Assembly: GCA_011009095.1 (NCBI GenBank)
Contig: VTPC01090591.1
Span: 88,967-152,966, forward strand
From: Ignelater luminosus
Taxonomy: Eukaryota > Arthropoda > Insecta > Coleoptera > Elateridae
Reading direction: 5' to 3'
Length of the DNA stretch: 64,000 bases
Shown here: piece after piece, positions 35,706-49,599 of the stretch
How the letters are laid out: each line of letters starts with the position of its first letter
Numbering within the stretch: position 1 is the stretch's first letter
Program-made: the position numbers and the translations under genes
Notes under the pieces: generated by a model
What the model was told of the DNA's origin: nothing
The model's input: the letters and a program-made list of their open reading frames with translations, nothing else
Databases searched by the model: none

Positions 35706-38700
35706 ATGTAGCTAAAGTGAATTAGCCAGATAGTAATCACGAAAAAGTAAGTTGAAAATAGATGCACACTAAGCCTTTCATTTCCTGGTAAAGTTGATTC
35801 GTTAGACGGAAGTAAGACTTAAATGCAATGCTGGTGGTAGGAAGTCGGACGTTTTTCAGTAAAGCAGGTGTACAACCGGTTTGATGGAAATGCCAAAGAG
35901 ATATTGCAAAAATATGTCTGGGGTCACTAAAACAACAAATGGTTTTGCTGCGTGTCTCATTTCACAAACAAATCTTGTTATATCCGTTTCAGATATGGGA
36001 CATGTCTGAGTAAAACTGATTTTTGCTAAATTCTAGGAGCTCAGAACTGAATAATAGGCAGATGGATTTTTGTACGGTTTCTACTATGACGTATGCATTC
36101 TTAAAGACCAAAATTTAGTAAATTCTAGTTTTAACTGATTTTGGGCTTTGACTGCGACATATAGATGTGACTAGGCTTGCTTTTGATTTAAGAATACACT
36201 GCATAATCAAATATTTCAGTTATATATTTTTTACGTACGCGTACAGACGTGTCTTATACTTTTAGATGGTCTTTAAAAATTCTGAAGTGATGAGTGATGA
36301 TATATTGTATAATTTAGTTTCTTCTTTTTAAATTGCGAGCTTCAATCTTTCATAATAATTATTTATATTTTTGTTTTACTAAAGTTATACATATTTTGAA
36401 TTTATTTATAATATCAGTGAAGCTTTGAATTTAAAACTTTTTTAAGGTTTTTAAAAACTATTTTAAAATATACAAATTTCAATTTGTACTTTTAATTTTC
36501 CCTAGAGAGTTGTAAGTTAATTGCACATAATAACGTAAGAAAACGGTAAAATGGAATAAATGTACTATTTGGTGACGTATACCTCTAATTATCGGCAATA
36601 ACAGATAGATTTGTGACTGCTAATTGTACCATCATGGCAGTCTCTCACCTGCGCAACGTGCTCAAGGTGTGGGTATAATTATTTGTCTACAAGCACCTAT
36701 TATTGCCACAAATAAAACTATTATTAGCACCAAAAGTAAATATAGTATAAGTAAAACATTTGGGTTTATTCCAGGCACATCGGTAAAGCGAAGAAATAAT
36801 TTCAATAAAACCAGTTATTGATTATACATACAGAGAAGGGTGCTTATTATACCTCGAAATCCTACCCAGATAACCACAAGTACTTAGTATAGGCGAATTT
36901 CATACATTACAATAATGTTAAGGGATAAGTACGTACGGTAAAGCTCCCCAACGTATAGTTTTCCGGGGCACTGATTTCCAGCTACCGTCACCAACTCCTT
37001 CGCTCGATACGGGTCCGATATTCTCAAGCGGGTCATTAGATCTAGGTCTTCTATTACCAAGACGTACGCAGATTAATTTCCTTGCTTCCGTTTCTTGCGT
37101 GAGCTGTTTCAATAGAGGTGGAAACCGGAAAGTAGTTTGCTCTTGAGAAAATTTTTCCGAAGACTTTTCTCTCCTTGAATTTACTAATGGAAGCGATTGC
37201 AATTTTTAGCATTTGTCGGCCGACTTTGGCAGGTTGCCAAATCAGAGACCAATAGTTCGCAGTAATAACAATTAATCATTCCTGAAACATTACAAATTAG
37301 TTCTTCAGCTGGCAAAAAGGAATCAATGCAAACGCAAAAAAATAATTCTGTTACAAACAATTGAATCTAGAAGTTCAAACGAGTTAGAATAGCTTGATTG
37401 TTTAAACAAAAATTCTGAATGAATTTATTATTATTGCTTTTTATCGTGGGGATTCAAATGAATGTTTATTATGAATGTAATATTAAAAATAAAATCTGAA
37501 GATCAACAATATTTTAGGTTTATGTGTTCTTGTACTCAGTAAAAATTAACATAACAGGTATGGTTAATTTAATGTGTCAATATTTTATATTATATAATTA
37601 CAAATACACGTAATGCTAGATCTATACGCACACACAATTATCGAAATTATATTACACGAACAAGAAAAGTACTGGCTAACAGAATAAACAATTACTTTAA
37701 AAAAAATCATAAAACTTTGTTATCGATTCAATCTTTCACCAGATATTTCTCGTTGCTTGTTTTATTCTAGCGCTAAAATCATCTACACACTTTGTTTTTT
37801 AAATTGTCTTAAATTTATTAACTCATTCGGAGGTCATTTTACTCTTTGTTGTAAAACATAATTATTATAACTAAAACATTCTAAATAGTTATTAAAAGGA
37901 GGAATAATTAATTGCAACTCAAAAGACCTCTCTTCTACAGTTAACAAATGATAATGGTAATCTTGTAGAGCATTTACCTAAACCGTACCATTATGTTACT
38001 ATCTTTGACTTTATTTAGGTTTGATATAGTAATTCTGGTAGCTGTATTAGGTTCTAAAACTCTGTAATTACTCATAAAGTAAATACCTGAGGTCGTCTAG
38101 AAACTTATAAACGTGATGTAATAGCTGTGTTGGAAAGGTGAACAAAATTAAAGAAAACCGCCTTTCTTGCCACGATCTAATGTTTAACATTTGGTGAACT
38201 GCAGGGATCAAACAGTTGGATGCATTCTTCAAATAATATTGTAAGAAATGTTGAGAAAATGCAAGTTCGAACTAAAATAAGAGAACCAAGTGTTTTTGAT
38301 GTTCAAATTTTGTGATGGTATTTAGGTTCACACGGTTCATCTTGAAAGGCTTGAATTTGAATGTAAAAAAAAGTCGGTGTTAAATACTATTTGTGCAACG
38401 GGCTAGCGATCATATTGCCTAAAAGTCTGTTTAAGAATTTGGACATTTTGCTTCTGCATACTTGGCATCTCTAGAAAACTATAGCTTGGAGAAGAAATTG
38501 AAAGACTGAAATTAACTTAAATATTTTCAGTTATTTTTTTCTAAATCATGAAATAAAGAACAAGAACTGGTGGAGGGTACACTAAATAAGAACTTTTTCA
38601 CCAAGTGGTTTTCACAGACTTACCTTCTTCTGTTGCCATACCATGTCTTTGTTGGGCTCACTCGCACAAATCCCGATTTGGGGCCTATTGCCTTTTTCTA

Positions 38701-41700
38701 ATTGTCGATTATTTCTCTGAGAGGCATCATTTTTTGGTGCAATACAATGCAACAGATTAAATATATTTTTTGCAAAGTATTTTCTCTTTTTACTTCACGT
38801 TTTTGGCTTTGCTACAGACATTGTGCAATGTATCCTTTATTAGTAGAAATTGCAAAGTGGAAACTTATAAAGTTCATTTGTGAAGTAGGCTCTTGGTTTC
38901 AGTGATAAAGGATCAAAATACAGATGATTCCACTGAAACACTCTTGGTAAACCACAACGAGACGTCCATGTCCGTTTAGAACTCTATGTGTTGTTATCTT
39001 CAACTGCAGATCAAAAAAAGAATCTTGTGCGGCAACATTCCAGGCTGTCGTAAGCGCATGCTCAGTTGCTCATCCGTTATCTCTAAAAGATCTGTTTCTA
39101 AAGCAGTTATTAGAGATTCCTCTGGACCTACCATTATTGCTAAAGTACCCTTTGTTAAAAACATTGTTAATGCACATCAATTTAATGGAAATTATACACA
39201 TAATGACCAAATAACTCAAAAATTTCTAACTACAAAAAATAACATATGTTAAAATCTGCCCCTAAAGAAGAAAACTCGCTGAATATATCAAAAGCTAGAC
39301 TTACTAAAGGTTTCTGCACAATCTTATCAAAGTCAATTTCTAAAAATGGTTACTTAGCTTTGTAAAGCAAGGTATCAAATACGAGACTCAGGACGAAGTT
39401 AAGAAACATTATCTTGCCACCCTATTTGTACATGTTTCGATTTGCTTGCCTGTCTGGAGAGCATCCTTAACAATACTTCGTTAACCATATGGTAACCTTC
39501 ACTTACTCATCGCAATTCAATTTAAATTCTCGAATCTTAGTACTCGGGATAATCCAAAAGGGTTTTCCACCTCGTAAACGCTTTATATTTTATTTCAGGT
39601 CAATTGCTAAAACAAAAGTGCGCTTGGTCGTTGTAGTTGAGGAACTCTAAAACTGTATTAAACTTTGTGGCTCTCATTCTCATTGTTATGGATTGCATAG
39701 GAAAACAGACTAGTAAACCAAAAATGCAACTCACAGTTTTCTAAATCAAATGCTTTTTGTTTGAAGGTTCTAGTTTCTTTCAATCCTGAGCTGACTGAGT
39801 TTGTGTAAACGCTTGTAAATACTAAAAAAAAAACTAATTATGGTTTTGATATACATAATATAAGAATAGGAGTGATAACTCGTGAAAAGTTTTTTGGAAA
39901 CGGCCAAACAAAAAGTATTAGACCACTTAAGATGGATTGATCCCATTTCCAATATTTTCTAGAATAATATATTTAAGGCACTTGCTGCTTACCCTGAAAA
40001 ACTTTTTGACATAAATACCATCCCGAATTTGTCGTTATAAAATTCTATTTACGTAATGTAGATAGAAAATGATGAGTCTTCTACTTCCTTAGAACCCTAC
40101 TCTCATGTTACATGTTATTTATTGATTCTTTGAGTAAAGGCTTATGCAACAACCACAGTTTCTGTAGTTGTCGCGTTAGATAGGCGCTCGGGACAAGGAT
40201 CATCCTTCACTGAAAGCACATCGCATGAAAATTGTTTATACAGCCATTAACTACTTCTCAAAGATGAATTCCTGTCGCTAGAAATATGTTGTGACATTCT
40301 TGTATAAGTAAGCTAACATCAAAGGTTTTGTATAAAGTTCGGCTTTGCAGAGTTGTATATTATGTAGTTGGTCTCGAATACTTTTACGATCTGTAATAAT
40401 TATAATCGATAATCAATTCAGACGTCCCAGAAGCAACTAAACGGCAAAATAGAAAAAAATAAATTCCGTTTGTCCACTTTTTTTTTATGGAAAATCGTTG
40501 TTGAAACACAAATTCGGTTATATAACGTTTACAAAGAGAATTATCAAAAGTTGTTTAACCGCTGCAGTCTGTGACTGTAAAGGGAGGTTCTCTCATGTTT
40601 TATTTGAATTATTCAGGAGTTAATTGTTTTTGAAATGTATGTTAGGAATTCCGTATATGTTTTTTGTAAAATACAAAAGTTAAAAGGAAGCATTTCTTAC
40701 GTCAGCAATAAGTGAAAATTTACTCAGAATTAAATTTTATTGCTCCAGTTTTACCGAAAGAAACTTAAATAAAGTTCTTAATTGTATGAGGATAAATGGG
40801 AAAATTTTCGGAGTGTTTAAAGTCAGCATAAATAATGTTTAATGGAATTCCTTCATTAATTTCTTTTATAACGATCTCTTCAAGCTTTGATGTGCATCTC
40901 TATCTGCGATTTTATAAAATTATAACCCATAATTTCATGAACCTATTTGCCCCGGGTTTGCGTTTGCATTCATCCGTGTAAAATTGCTTGAAAATTATTC
41001 CTAAAATTTTGTGAAGTGCTCATTCCAGAATTTCTAAATTAAAAACCTGGCCTTATTGATATGTTTATTAGGAATTATAGAGTGTTTATGCGAACAAGTT
41101 AAAAAAGAATAGCGAAAAATAAATGAAATATTTTGAAAATCATAAATGTGTTGTATTTTAAGTAAATGAAAATTTAATCGTCAATTTTAGCTTATGAAAG
41201 AAATGTTTTAATGTCGATTTAATTAGCACGGCAGAACATTATAGTACTAATTACACTAATGATGTCTCTTTTGTAACCGAAAAATTCTACTGAAATTCGT
41301 AATTCATTATTGATTACTTTAATAAAACAAGGTAAAAACTTTATTGTCGTTTTTCATCAGTGCAAGGTAAATTAAATTTCTGCGTCTTTTCAATTTTCTG
41401 CTCTCAATTAAAAGGAAAATGCTGACGACTTATTTAAAATAAAAATTGAAATTGTACCTAACGTTTTACAGCGTTTCCGTTATAAAACCTTACTTTAATA
41501 CATCTAAAACCTTCTAGCATTTTCAATTCCATTAACATTGTCGCAGTACTTTATCGAAATGTTTTTCCTTATCGCTTAGAAAACTCAACTTGTGTCACTC
41601 ATCCCCAGTTTTATAATATTTATTTTACGATGAAAGAAAATACCCGGAACTAAATTACTTCTATTCGAATGACAACTGAAGTGAAAACCATCAACATTAC

Positions 41701-44700
41701 AATTTTGTCAAAAAGATGAAATCACAATTCAACTGAATTCGGAGAAAATATAGATATAGAAATTTGTTATTTCAGTGATTTCCTCGTTGTCCAAGTCAAT
41801 TTATCGTTCCAAAATTGAACGAGTTGACTTCATTAAAAGTTTACTAGAAATTCTTATTGGATTTACTATTTTAATCCAATATTGACATTAATATTTCAGA
41901 GTGAATTAAGGCAATTAAGACATAGTTTCTCAATTTCTGAAAGGAGACGTAATTATTAAACTTTGCAGAACATAACATACAGTTTGAGTGGAAAGTCCTA
42001 GATTATCGGAAGCACACACACCATATTTTAACAGTAATGTAAGTGTCCTTTCTTGTAGTAAATTGCGGAACGACTCCAATAAATTCGGACCTCCTTGAGG
42101 ACTCGGGTTAGTCATTCGTCTTACCTGTTTGTGTTCTCAAATCTGTGAGCTTGAAAATGCCTTACAGAATTTTAATTTTCAATTGCTTAACGTGATTTAC
42201 GTGCATGTGCCAGTACGAGATGAGGATAGTCAAGTTTCTCCTTACAATTAGAGAGCTTTGTACTTTGGTTTGGTATCAGGAAGTATTTTTCTTGTTAACA
42301 TGCTTTTCTCAGTATCATATCTTGTAACTTAAAACTATCATTTAAGTTTGCATTTATAATATTCAACTTTTGTTTTAGATGCTTACAGTTTGCAAGTTTT
42401 AACTCAAGGTGTTTCAAGTACTTTCATTTGGTATTATTCTAAATCAACCAGCAAACTGTTTCAGTTTTCTAACATAAATTAATTTAAATGTCAATTTAAG
42501 TTGGAAACACAAAATGTTTTGCGCTTACATTTTCCTTCTATAGGTCTAATTTACAACAAATCAATAAAACGGAAACACCGTATGACTACGCAATTATTGA
42601 TACGTTCCGATCTAACTTTGGTAGGTAGGTATTTTAAAATTTTTATCCGTTACGTTAACCTACGCTTTCTTTACAGCAGATATCCTGGGGCTAATATTTT
42701 ATTAATTAAACAACTGAAGGTCATAAAGTGTACATAATGAATTAGGCAGAAGAATCGAGCTTGAACAATTTTGGCTTCCAAAGTAAACTTATCGGTAAAG
42801 CTATTTACCGATTAAAGGATCAGTGGCTGAATACTATTTTTATGTTACTACTTAAGGTATTCACTGAGATTAGGTTATTTTCAGTGTTTGTGCTAATTTA
42901 ACCAACATGGGAAAAACTTTGAATTTCTTGGCCTTGAAGAATCTGGATTGACGAAAATCCTATTTTCAATAATAGACCTTGGAAACATTCTTCCCGTTGT
43001 TAATCGTAATCGTCTTCAAAAACTGTTAACTGTTATCATCAATTGATGATCTACTCTGATACTATCGTTTGGACTACATCACTACATCTGATTTATCAGA
43101 CTCTAAAGCTAAAAGTTTTAGGAAAACAATTTTTGACTCATGCCTATGTCTCAAGTCGAAACCTATCTCGATCTTAATAACCTTTAATCTTTAAAGTCAC
43201 TACTCATGAACTTTTAATTCTGTTACTAGAATCCCAAACAATTCCGATTTTCACTAGAAATCGTGATGTAATCATGAAAGTGGTAGAGCCACGCTTTAAA
43301 TATTATTGAAATATTTTCTGTTTATAAATCTGTACTTAAAGTTATTCGTTCACTGTTTCAACATAGACGAGAGATTTTTGAACATAATGTGCAATCAGAT
43401 TTAGGCTGGGAGAAGCCCCATTCAACAGAGAGAAAATGCATGAGTCAGAATTTTTATTTCTTAGTGCATTTATCTTTTCACTTTTCTAGAGTTATATGAG
43501 GTACTTCATTTAACGGTCTACACTTGATAATTCGGAAACTATTAAAACTATCAGCCTCAAGTTTTCATTCGATTATTGATATGCAATATTCTGGCAACAT
43601 TAAAAAGAAAGCATGTTCAATAATAGTCGTCCTGTCTGACAGCCCTTTTTTCACTAAAACTGGATAATGACGTCAGGTTTGAATCGTATGCTATAGATTG
43701 AGAAAGAAAGAAAGAAGAAGAAAGCTATAATAAGGAGAGAATTCCTTAATCTTACTTTGTGTTCCATTTTCACTACACTCTATTTTCTGCATACTGACCG
43801 TAGTTAAGTTTTATCTTTTACTTTATTCCTAAAAAACTTTATATCTGAACTAGTTCTATAGGAGAAGAACAAATAATTAATACGAAATCACAAAAAAAGT
43901 TCCTTATACAACGCAATATGTAATATGTGCAATTAAGCAATAGCACTATAATATGGAATGTATTTCTTTTCGTTTCTTTGTTTTATCAGAACTTTAGTAT
44001 TTCATAGTCAATTAGTAGAATTAGTAGAGCTGTTGGATATGAATGCAGAAAGTGACATTATGATCAACAAAGCATCCAACATTGCAATACACTGGCTTGG
44101 ACAACATTTGGGCTTTCAGGATGTTTGACATAATACATCTTTATTGCCTTCGAGATACGGAATCTTGAGAACAATGAGCTTTGGCCTTTTGCTTGTTTCT
44201 TCTTGAATAACACCTTTTCGGTAGCTTGAGTTCTGGTTTAATAGAATTTCGATCTGAATAGCTATCGAAAACGGAACTGTAGAAGGATAGTAACAAGACC
44301 AAAAATCACGAGCAGTTGCAAAACTACATCACCTTAGTAGTCTTTGATATATTTCGAGTAATCATGAAAATAAGTCTATTCAGGGTAGATTAGGAACTGT
44401 CGTGGTTAAACAATGAAACTGTTCCAATCATTGATGTCCGTTCATGCAAGGGAAGAGCTGATAATTTTAAATTAGGAAAGAAACAAAACTATACGATTGA
44501 TCTTGAGCAGTAGATGACTACGTACTTGAATTAGAGAACTACGTTTTCAGGCAAAAACAAAAATCTTAAATTGTGCCCTGCATTATCTTATTCTTGTAAA
44601 AAGATGTTATTTTAGAAAAAAGTCTATAGTTGGCAAACAAATTTTAAGCTGGTAGCACTGATGCGAGAGAAAATCTAAACAAGACACCCGAAATTAAAAA

Positions 44701-47700
44701 CTAAGTAAATCAAGTAATTTATTTGTTACGTTGATGATTAATTAAAATATCACATATCATAATATAGTTGGTGCCATGATCACAAAATACCTAAAACTAT
44801 GTATTACCTATAGGTCTGTATAAATACAACTAAAAATTGTTCAACCCACAGCAAAAGATTTTGCCGGCGTTGATGGCTATGAAATTAAAATCCAATTTGA
44901 TCTTTAGATTGCAAAACTAGAATCGAAACATTACTGAGGTTACTTAGCCTACTTAATCACGACATTGCTTTAAGAAGTTTTTAAATGAAAATTTGCAATT
45001 TGCATTTTAACACTGCCAAAGAAATTCCTTTTATTAAAAAGTTGTTAAATCAAATTATACAATGTTACGTCCACAACTAAATATTCGGCATCTACATAAA
45101 TAACCTGCTCTTAATTGTCTCTGCAGCTAACAGTTGCTGTGGTTAACGAGTGTCTTGCTGCCAAACGCCCATAGCAAGTGGCCGCAGCTAAATGTCTTAA
45201 TTCAATCCTATCGTTAAAAAACGGCAATTAAAGAACCTGAATTTGCAAAAACTTTAAAAAGTATTTAAGAAATCCTCAATTTCTACAGTAATGGGACCAA
45301 ATCTAGCTTTAATGTAGATTTTTCCTTTATATGAAGCATGAACTGTGGAAGTCAAGAAGACCAAAATCGATATATATGTAGTTTGAAATCGGTTCCTCAT
45401 AAACAGAGAACGCCTGACTAAAACGCAATCAGCATCTCTAAAAGTTTGAGTGATTCCTGAAATCTTAGTAAAAGGGCTAAGACTGGTCGAAGATTCTGAC
45501 TAAAACTAGGAGAATTGAACGTATTTGAACAAAACGAGGAAGAATAATAAACATGTATGTATCTAATTAGGTAACTGAATTTCATGTAATTGATGAACTC
45601 AAACGCAATTTGTTACATAAAAATTGATTTTTAAGAACCTTCTATCACATTTTAATAAACCAAGAAATCAAAGATAAGCTAAAGCTTAGTGATTTAACAA
45701 ACGATAATATTTAAAGTAGAATATTATTTACTTTTGATAAATTTCCTGAAGATGCCAAGAATTAATGAAAGAAGCTGAAACAAAAAAGATTTGGAAGAAA
45801 AATTTTGTTTACTTACTTGGTTTAGTTTTAAGCGAGATGCCTTGAATGAATGGATAGACATTTGTAAACCAGAGCTACATGTTTATCTATGACAATTAAG
45901 TAATTAAGTAATTTATACAGATACAACAGTAACCTGATAATATATTAATATTACAGCATATGCACTATGCATAAAGAATTTTATTAATTACGGTAGGGTG
46001 GTCCAGACAAGACACATTCCGTCACATAAATCCATTCCATAATAAGAGCAACGCTGAATACTAATGTTTGCTAATGAATTATGATATTGACGAAAGAGAA
46101 AGCGTGCTAATATTTTAAATTATTATTATAAGATCCATTTAAATCTTAGCGTTTTCTTTGTTAACAAGTTAAGCATTTAAGATAAATACTAGTCAGAAAA
46201 TAAGAAAAGGTCGGTAATTATATGAACGAGTATGTTAAGTATACTACCTAAAATTATTTGTGAACAGTTGCAGTGTAGTATTAATAATAAACATTATCAT
46301 TATAATAAATAAACATACAAACAAATATAGGATGTCATTCTAAACTTATTAAAAAAACGTATTTTGACTACCACAATTAAATGGTAGGTTCTATAGTGTA
46401 TGTACAGATAAAATTTTCTACAATATTTTCTGTTTTATCTTTTTACAAATGATAAGATAAATGTTTACTGCTTGACTACTAGTGTTTTATCTCTTTTTTA
46501 CTTTTGTTTGTATAATATTAAGTGGCATGAACTTAAATACACATTATGTATAATTTATGTTGACAGTAAAATCTTCCACTGTTCGTGCACTTTAATTTTT
46601 TTTAAGTTTTTTATTATAGCAAAGTAATTTGAAACATACTAGTAATATATTTATTGTTGTTATTATTATTTTATTAATAACCAAATATCAAATAAACATT
46701 AATTAATAAAACATGTTTGATTAATTTCAATCAAACTGCTGTATTTATAAAATATGACTAAGCAAATTACGTTTAAGATATTTTTGAAATTTTATGGTCA
46801 ATATATGCAATGCAACATGAATTCAATTATTATAACTAAGAATTATTATGAAATTCTTAAATAAATACAATAGCTATAGATAGTGTTGAAGAGTTTGGTT
46901 TAAAGCATATGTGTAAAAAAAAGATGAAGAAAATAAAATAAAATAACAATATTACAAGATATAGGACTAATGTTAGGAAAGTACAACTTTGATAATAATG
47001 AGTCTACATAAATAAAATAAACATAAAGGTTATGTTAGTAACCGCCGAGATAACGTACTTTAATTATAATAATAGGAATTTCTAAGAAATGACAAAACAC
47101 ATAAATAAGTCTCTTTAGCTCAAATCGTGCAAATATAAGAAATTCTAAAAGGTACCTTCTTCTGATTTAAGGATTTTGGTATCAATGTTTTCAAATCTTG
47201 CTTAACGATTGATTATTATCATTAAATATTTTTTTTTATTATTTTATATAATTATTTATTTATGCATATCCTCCTTTAGCACGGGGCTAATAGGATGCCT
47301 TATGTCATAGCTTTGTCGTTCTGTATTTCCAATTTTCTTCTTATCAGAAGGTAATTTGGGCTGATCCAGAAGCAAGATCCCACCTCCAATTCTTCATCTT
47401 CAATCTTTATGCTCCATCAATTTTTTTAAAGAAGTTATCTACGAAGCGGACTGCACGATGCACGAGAATGGATTAGCTTTTAACATGACCATTTTTTGTA
47501 ACCTTAGCACGCATCTATGTAATTAAAACAGAAATAAACTGAAAATGAGTAAAAATTCATTCAAATTTTAGATCAATAAAAAAACTTTTAAGATGTAGTA
47601 CCTACGTACATTACGTTCAAATAGCTAAGCCACATCGTTGTGACGTCATTCTATCTGAGTGCATCATCTTCGCTGTGCATTCTATTCTTTTTGAAGAGCT

Positions 47701-47935
47701 AAAGGAGAATGAAATTTTAAGGAAATGGAACAAAATGGATTTTGCAGTTTTGCTTCCTCTCTAAACTAAACACTGGCACTGTTTTGGATCTGACCTATCA
47801 TGTATAGTGCGGTTAGACCAAAATATCCTTCCTATCTAGATCGAAGTTGCATCTTAAATTCGGCACACTTCGTAAGTAAGGCAGAATGGAGTATGATTTC
47901 CAACGAATTTCCTCCATCTGCAGACCAAGAATCTC
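35706..47935. other. Long non-coding stretch
   Basis: About 12 kb without a gene I can support. It contains a GC-richer minus-strand open frame at 36918-37202 (no ATG, see findings), an ATGGCAGTC plus-strand string at 36633 that reaches a stop soon after, and a purine tract of AGAAAG units near 43690-43735. The part around 38500-45500 may include very old transposon remains, but no domain can be read. Confidence 0.4.
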
Positions 47936-48051
47936 CAGTGGAAAAAATATTCTATATGATATTCTTTATTTTATTAAGATGCATATTAGAAAACATTTCA
48001 TTCTATTTTTGTTTACTCTTTTCAAGTCACTAAGATCTCTATTTTCCAACA
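47936..48051 (-). repeat. 3' LTR of the copia-type element
   Basis: Matches 49097-49224 along its length (GGAAAAAATATTCTA, TGCATATTAGAAAACATTTC, GATCTCTATTTTCCAACA) with scattered differences. The TGTTGG start has decayed to CAGTGG. Confidence 0.85.
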
Positions 48052-48349
48052 TTATCCCCTTGCTTTTAAATGATTTTAAAATGACAATTTCAAAATTCAT
48101 ACTAACTTGACATTTCTAAAAATAACAGACGACATTCTTTTTCAAATTTTATGACTTGGTCAATCTATCTGCTTCCGTCTTTTTCATTTATACTCTCTGT
48201 ACATCTTAGCTGGTACTTTTGACTATCCAATTTGTCTAAACTTTGTATATTTTTCTTTGTTTCTACTTCTGTTTGATGTTCTTTAGGAGTAACTTCTCTA
48301 CTTATACTTTTTTCTGTATTATTAGTTCCACACAATGCTTTTCTTCTTT

Positions 48350-49060
48350 GGCATTTGTCTAAAATATTTATCTTCTGCAGTTTTGGTATTCTCTATACCA
48401 ACATTGTGCTGCTTTGTGACCTCCTCGTCCGCTTGTGTAACACTGATAAACACTTTGCCTCCTATTTTCATAGTTTTTTGTCTTAAGAATTTCTATCATG
48501 TAATGTAACTCTTCTTTTTTTAAATTTTGATTTATTTGTGTCAGTTAACGATCTTTGAGCACGTAGTACCGCAGCTAGTTTTTCGTACTTTGAATCTAAA
48601 TCTCTCACTAAATAATAACTAATAAGCTATTTCTCTTTCTGTATAATCGCGTCTGCATTTTTGATTGCTATGTTCCTTATTTTGTTATGTAATTATCTAT
48701 AGATTCCCTATAATTTTGTTCAATGTTCTTTAATTCCAATGATAAATCAATATTTCTATCTTGAATACCACCTATCCATATGTCTTTTAATTTATTCCAA
48801 ATTGTCTTAGTTTCAGTTTTTCCGATTAATATTCCAGCTTGTTCATTTGACAAAGTCAAGATTATAACACTAAAACATTAATCATTTTTAATTTCCCAGT
48901 CTGGTCTATTATCTGCCCTTTTTGGTGATTCTGCTAATTCTATAGCTTTTTTGTATAATCTCTTGCTCTTCAAAATAGCCGATATGTTCATTACTAATAT
49001 TTGATAATTATCTAAACCTTGCTAAAAATTCCATTCTACAATTCGTAATATCCATTTTCT
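48350..49060 (-). pseudogene. Copia gag remnant with decayed zinc knuckle
   Basis: Read from high to low coordinates. An ATG (MDITNCRMEF) near the 5' LTR is followed, across frameshifts, by segments typical of copia capsid proteins: NEQAGILIGKTETKTIWNKL and DLSLELKNIEQNYRESIDNY (48677-48859). Near 48390-48450 QCYTSGRGGHKAAQC shows a CCHC zinc knuckle whose second cysteine is a serine. Several stops and frameshifts separate these parts. Gag would form the particle shell in a working element; this copy cannot. Confidence 0.8.
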
Positions 49061-49096
49061 AAATTAAATTAATTCAAACCAGGCTCTGCTATCATT

Positions 49097-49224
49097 TGTT
49101 GGAAAAAATATTCTACTTGTATGATATTATTTATTTTATTAAAATGCATATTAGAAAACATTTCATTCTACTTATTTATTTTTATTTATTATTCTCAAGT
49201 CACTGAGATCTCTATTTTCCAACA
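49097..49224 (-). repeat. 5' LTR of the copia-type element
   Basis: 128 bp starting TGTTGGAAAA and ending TTTTCCAACA, the TG...CA ends of an LTR. Very short for copia (the Drosophila element has 276 bp). Confidence 0.85.
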
Positions 49225-49302
49225 GAAACAATTATAATAATATAACTAATAACAGAACATCGGTACGGTTTTATGAACAAAATATTTGTTGAATAGTATA
49301 TT

Positions 49303-49571
49303 TCGATACAAGTGCGCTGTCACGTCACATTTCAGGCGTGAGTCCGAAACTTAAAGCACCAGGCGGAAGCCGAAAAGTGACAGCGCACGTGTATCGAACA
49401 AGATTTTTTGTAATCGTTTACACAAAATGAGAAAAAACGTTAATTTACTGTAAATTCTGAAGTTAACTTTTACAGATGTCAGATTAGGTACATAAATGGA
49501 AAAAACTTATATATTTAATTACATAAGTATTACTTTTTCGTTTATGTATCTCACAAAACGATTACAAAAAA
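49303..49571. repeat. Two adjacent palindromes, possible MITE remains
   Basis: TCGATACAAGTGCGCTGTCAC (49303-49323) is matched at 20 of 21 positions by the inverted copy at 49377-49397. Directly after it, TTTTTTGTAATCGTTT (49404-49419) is the inverse of AAACGATTACAAAAAA (49555-49570), with weaker matching inside. The first palindrome is CG-rich in AT-rich surroundings. The block is sandwiched between the copia LTR and a reverse-transcriptase remnant. Confidence 0.6.
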
Positions 49572-49599
49572 AATTAAATAACGGTTTTGGAATTTACTA

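Larger units (their letters stand above)
47936..49224 (-). mobile_element. Gag-only Ty1/copia-type LTR element, degenerate
   Basis: Two direct repeats of 116 and 128 bp flank a 1045-bp interior. On the minus strand the order is 5' LTR, primer-binding site, gag remains, polypurine tract, 3' LTR. The primer-binding site (complement of 49083-49094) reads TGATAGCAGAGC, one mismatch from TGGTAGCAGAGC, which is complementary to the 3' end of insect initiator tRNA-Met. The polypurine tract AGCAAGGGGATAA touches the 3' LTR. No integrase, reverse transcriptase or protease can be read. There is no matching 5-bp target duplication, and the left LTR end has decayed. It is either a deletion derivative or a small non-autonomous family. 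Confidence 0.85.

Noticed and set aside
36633-36668. ATGGCAGTCTCTCACCTGCG string in a good start context
   Set aside because: The frame hits a stop soon after and the following GTGTGG is a poor donor.
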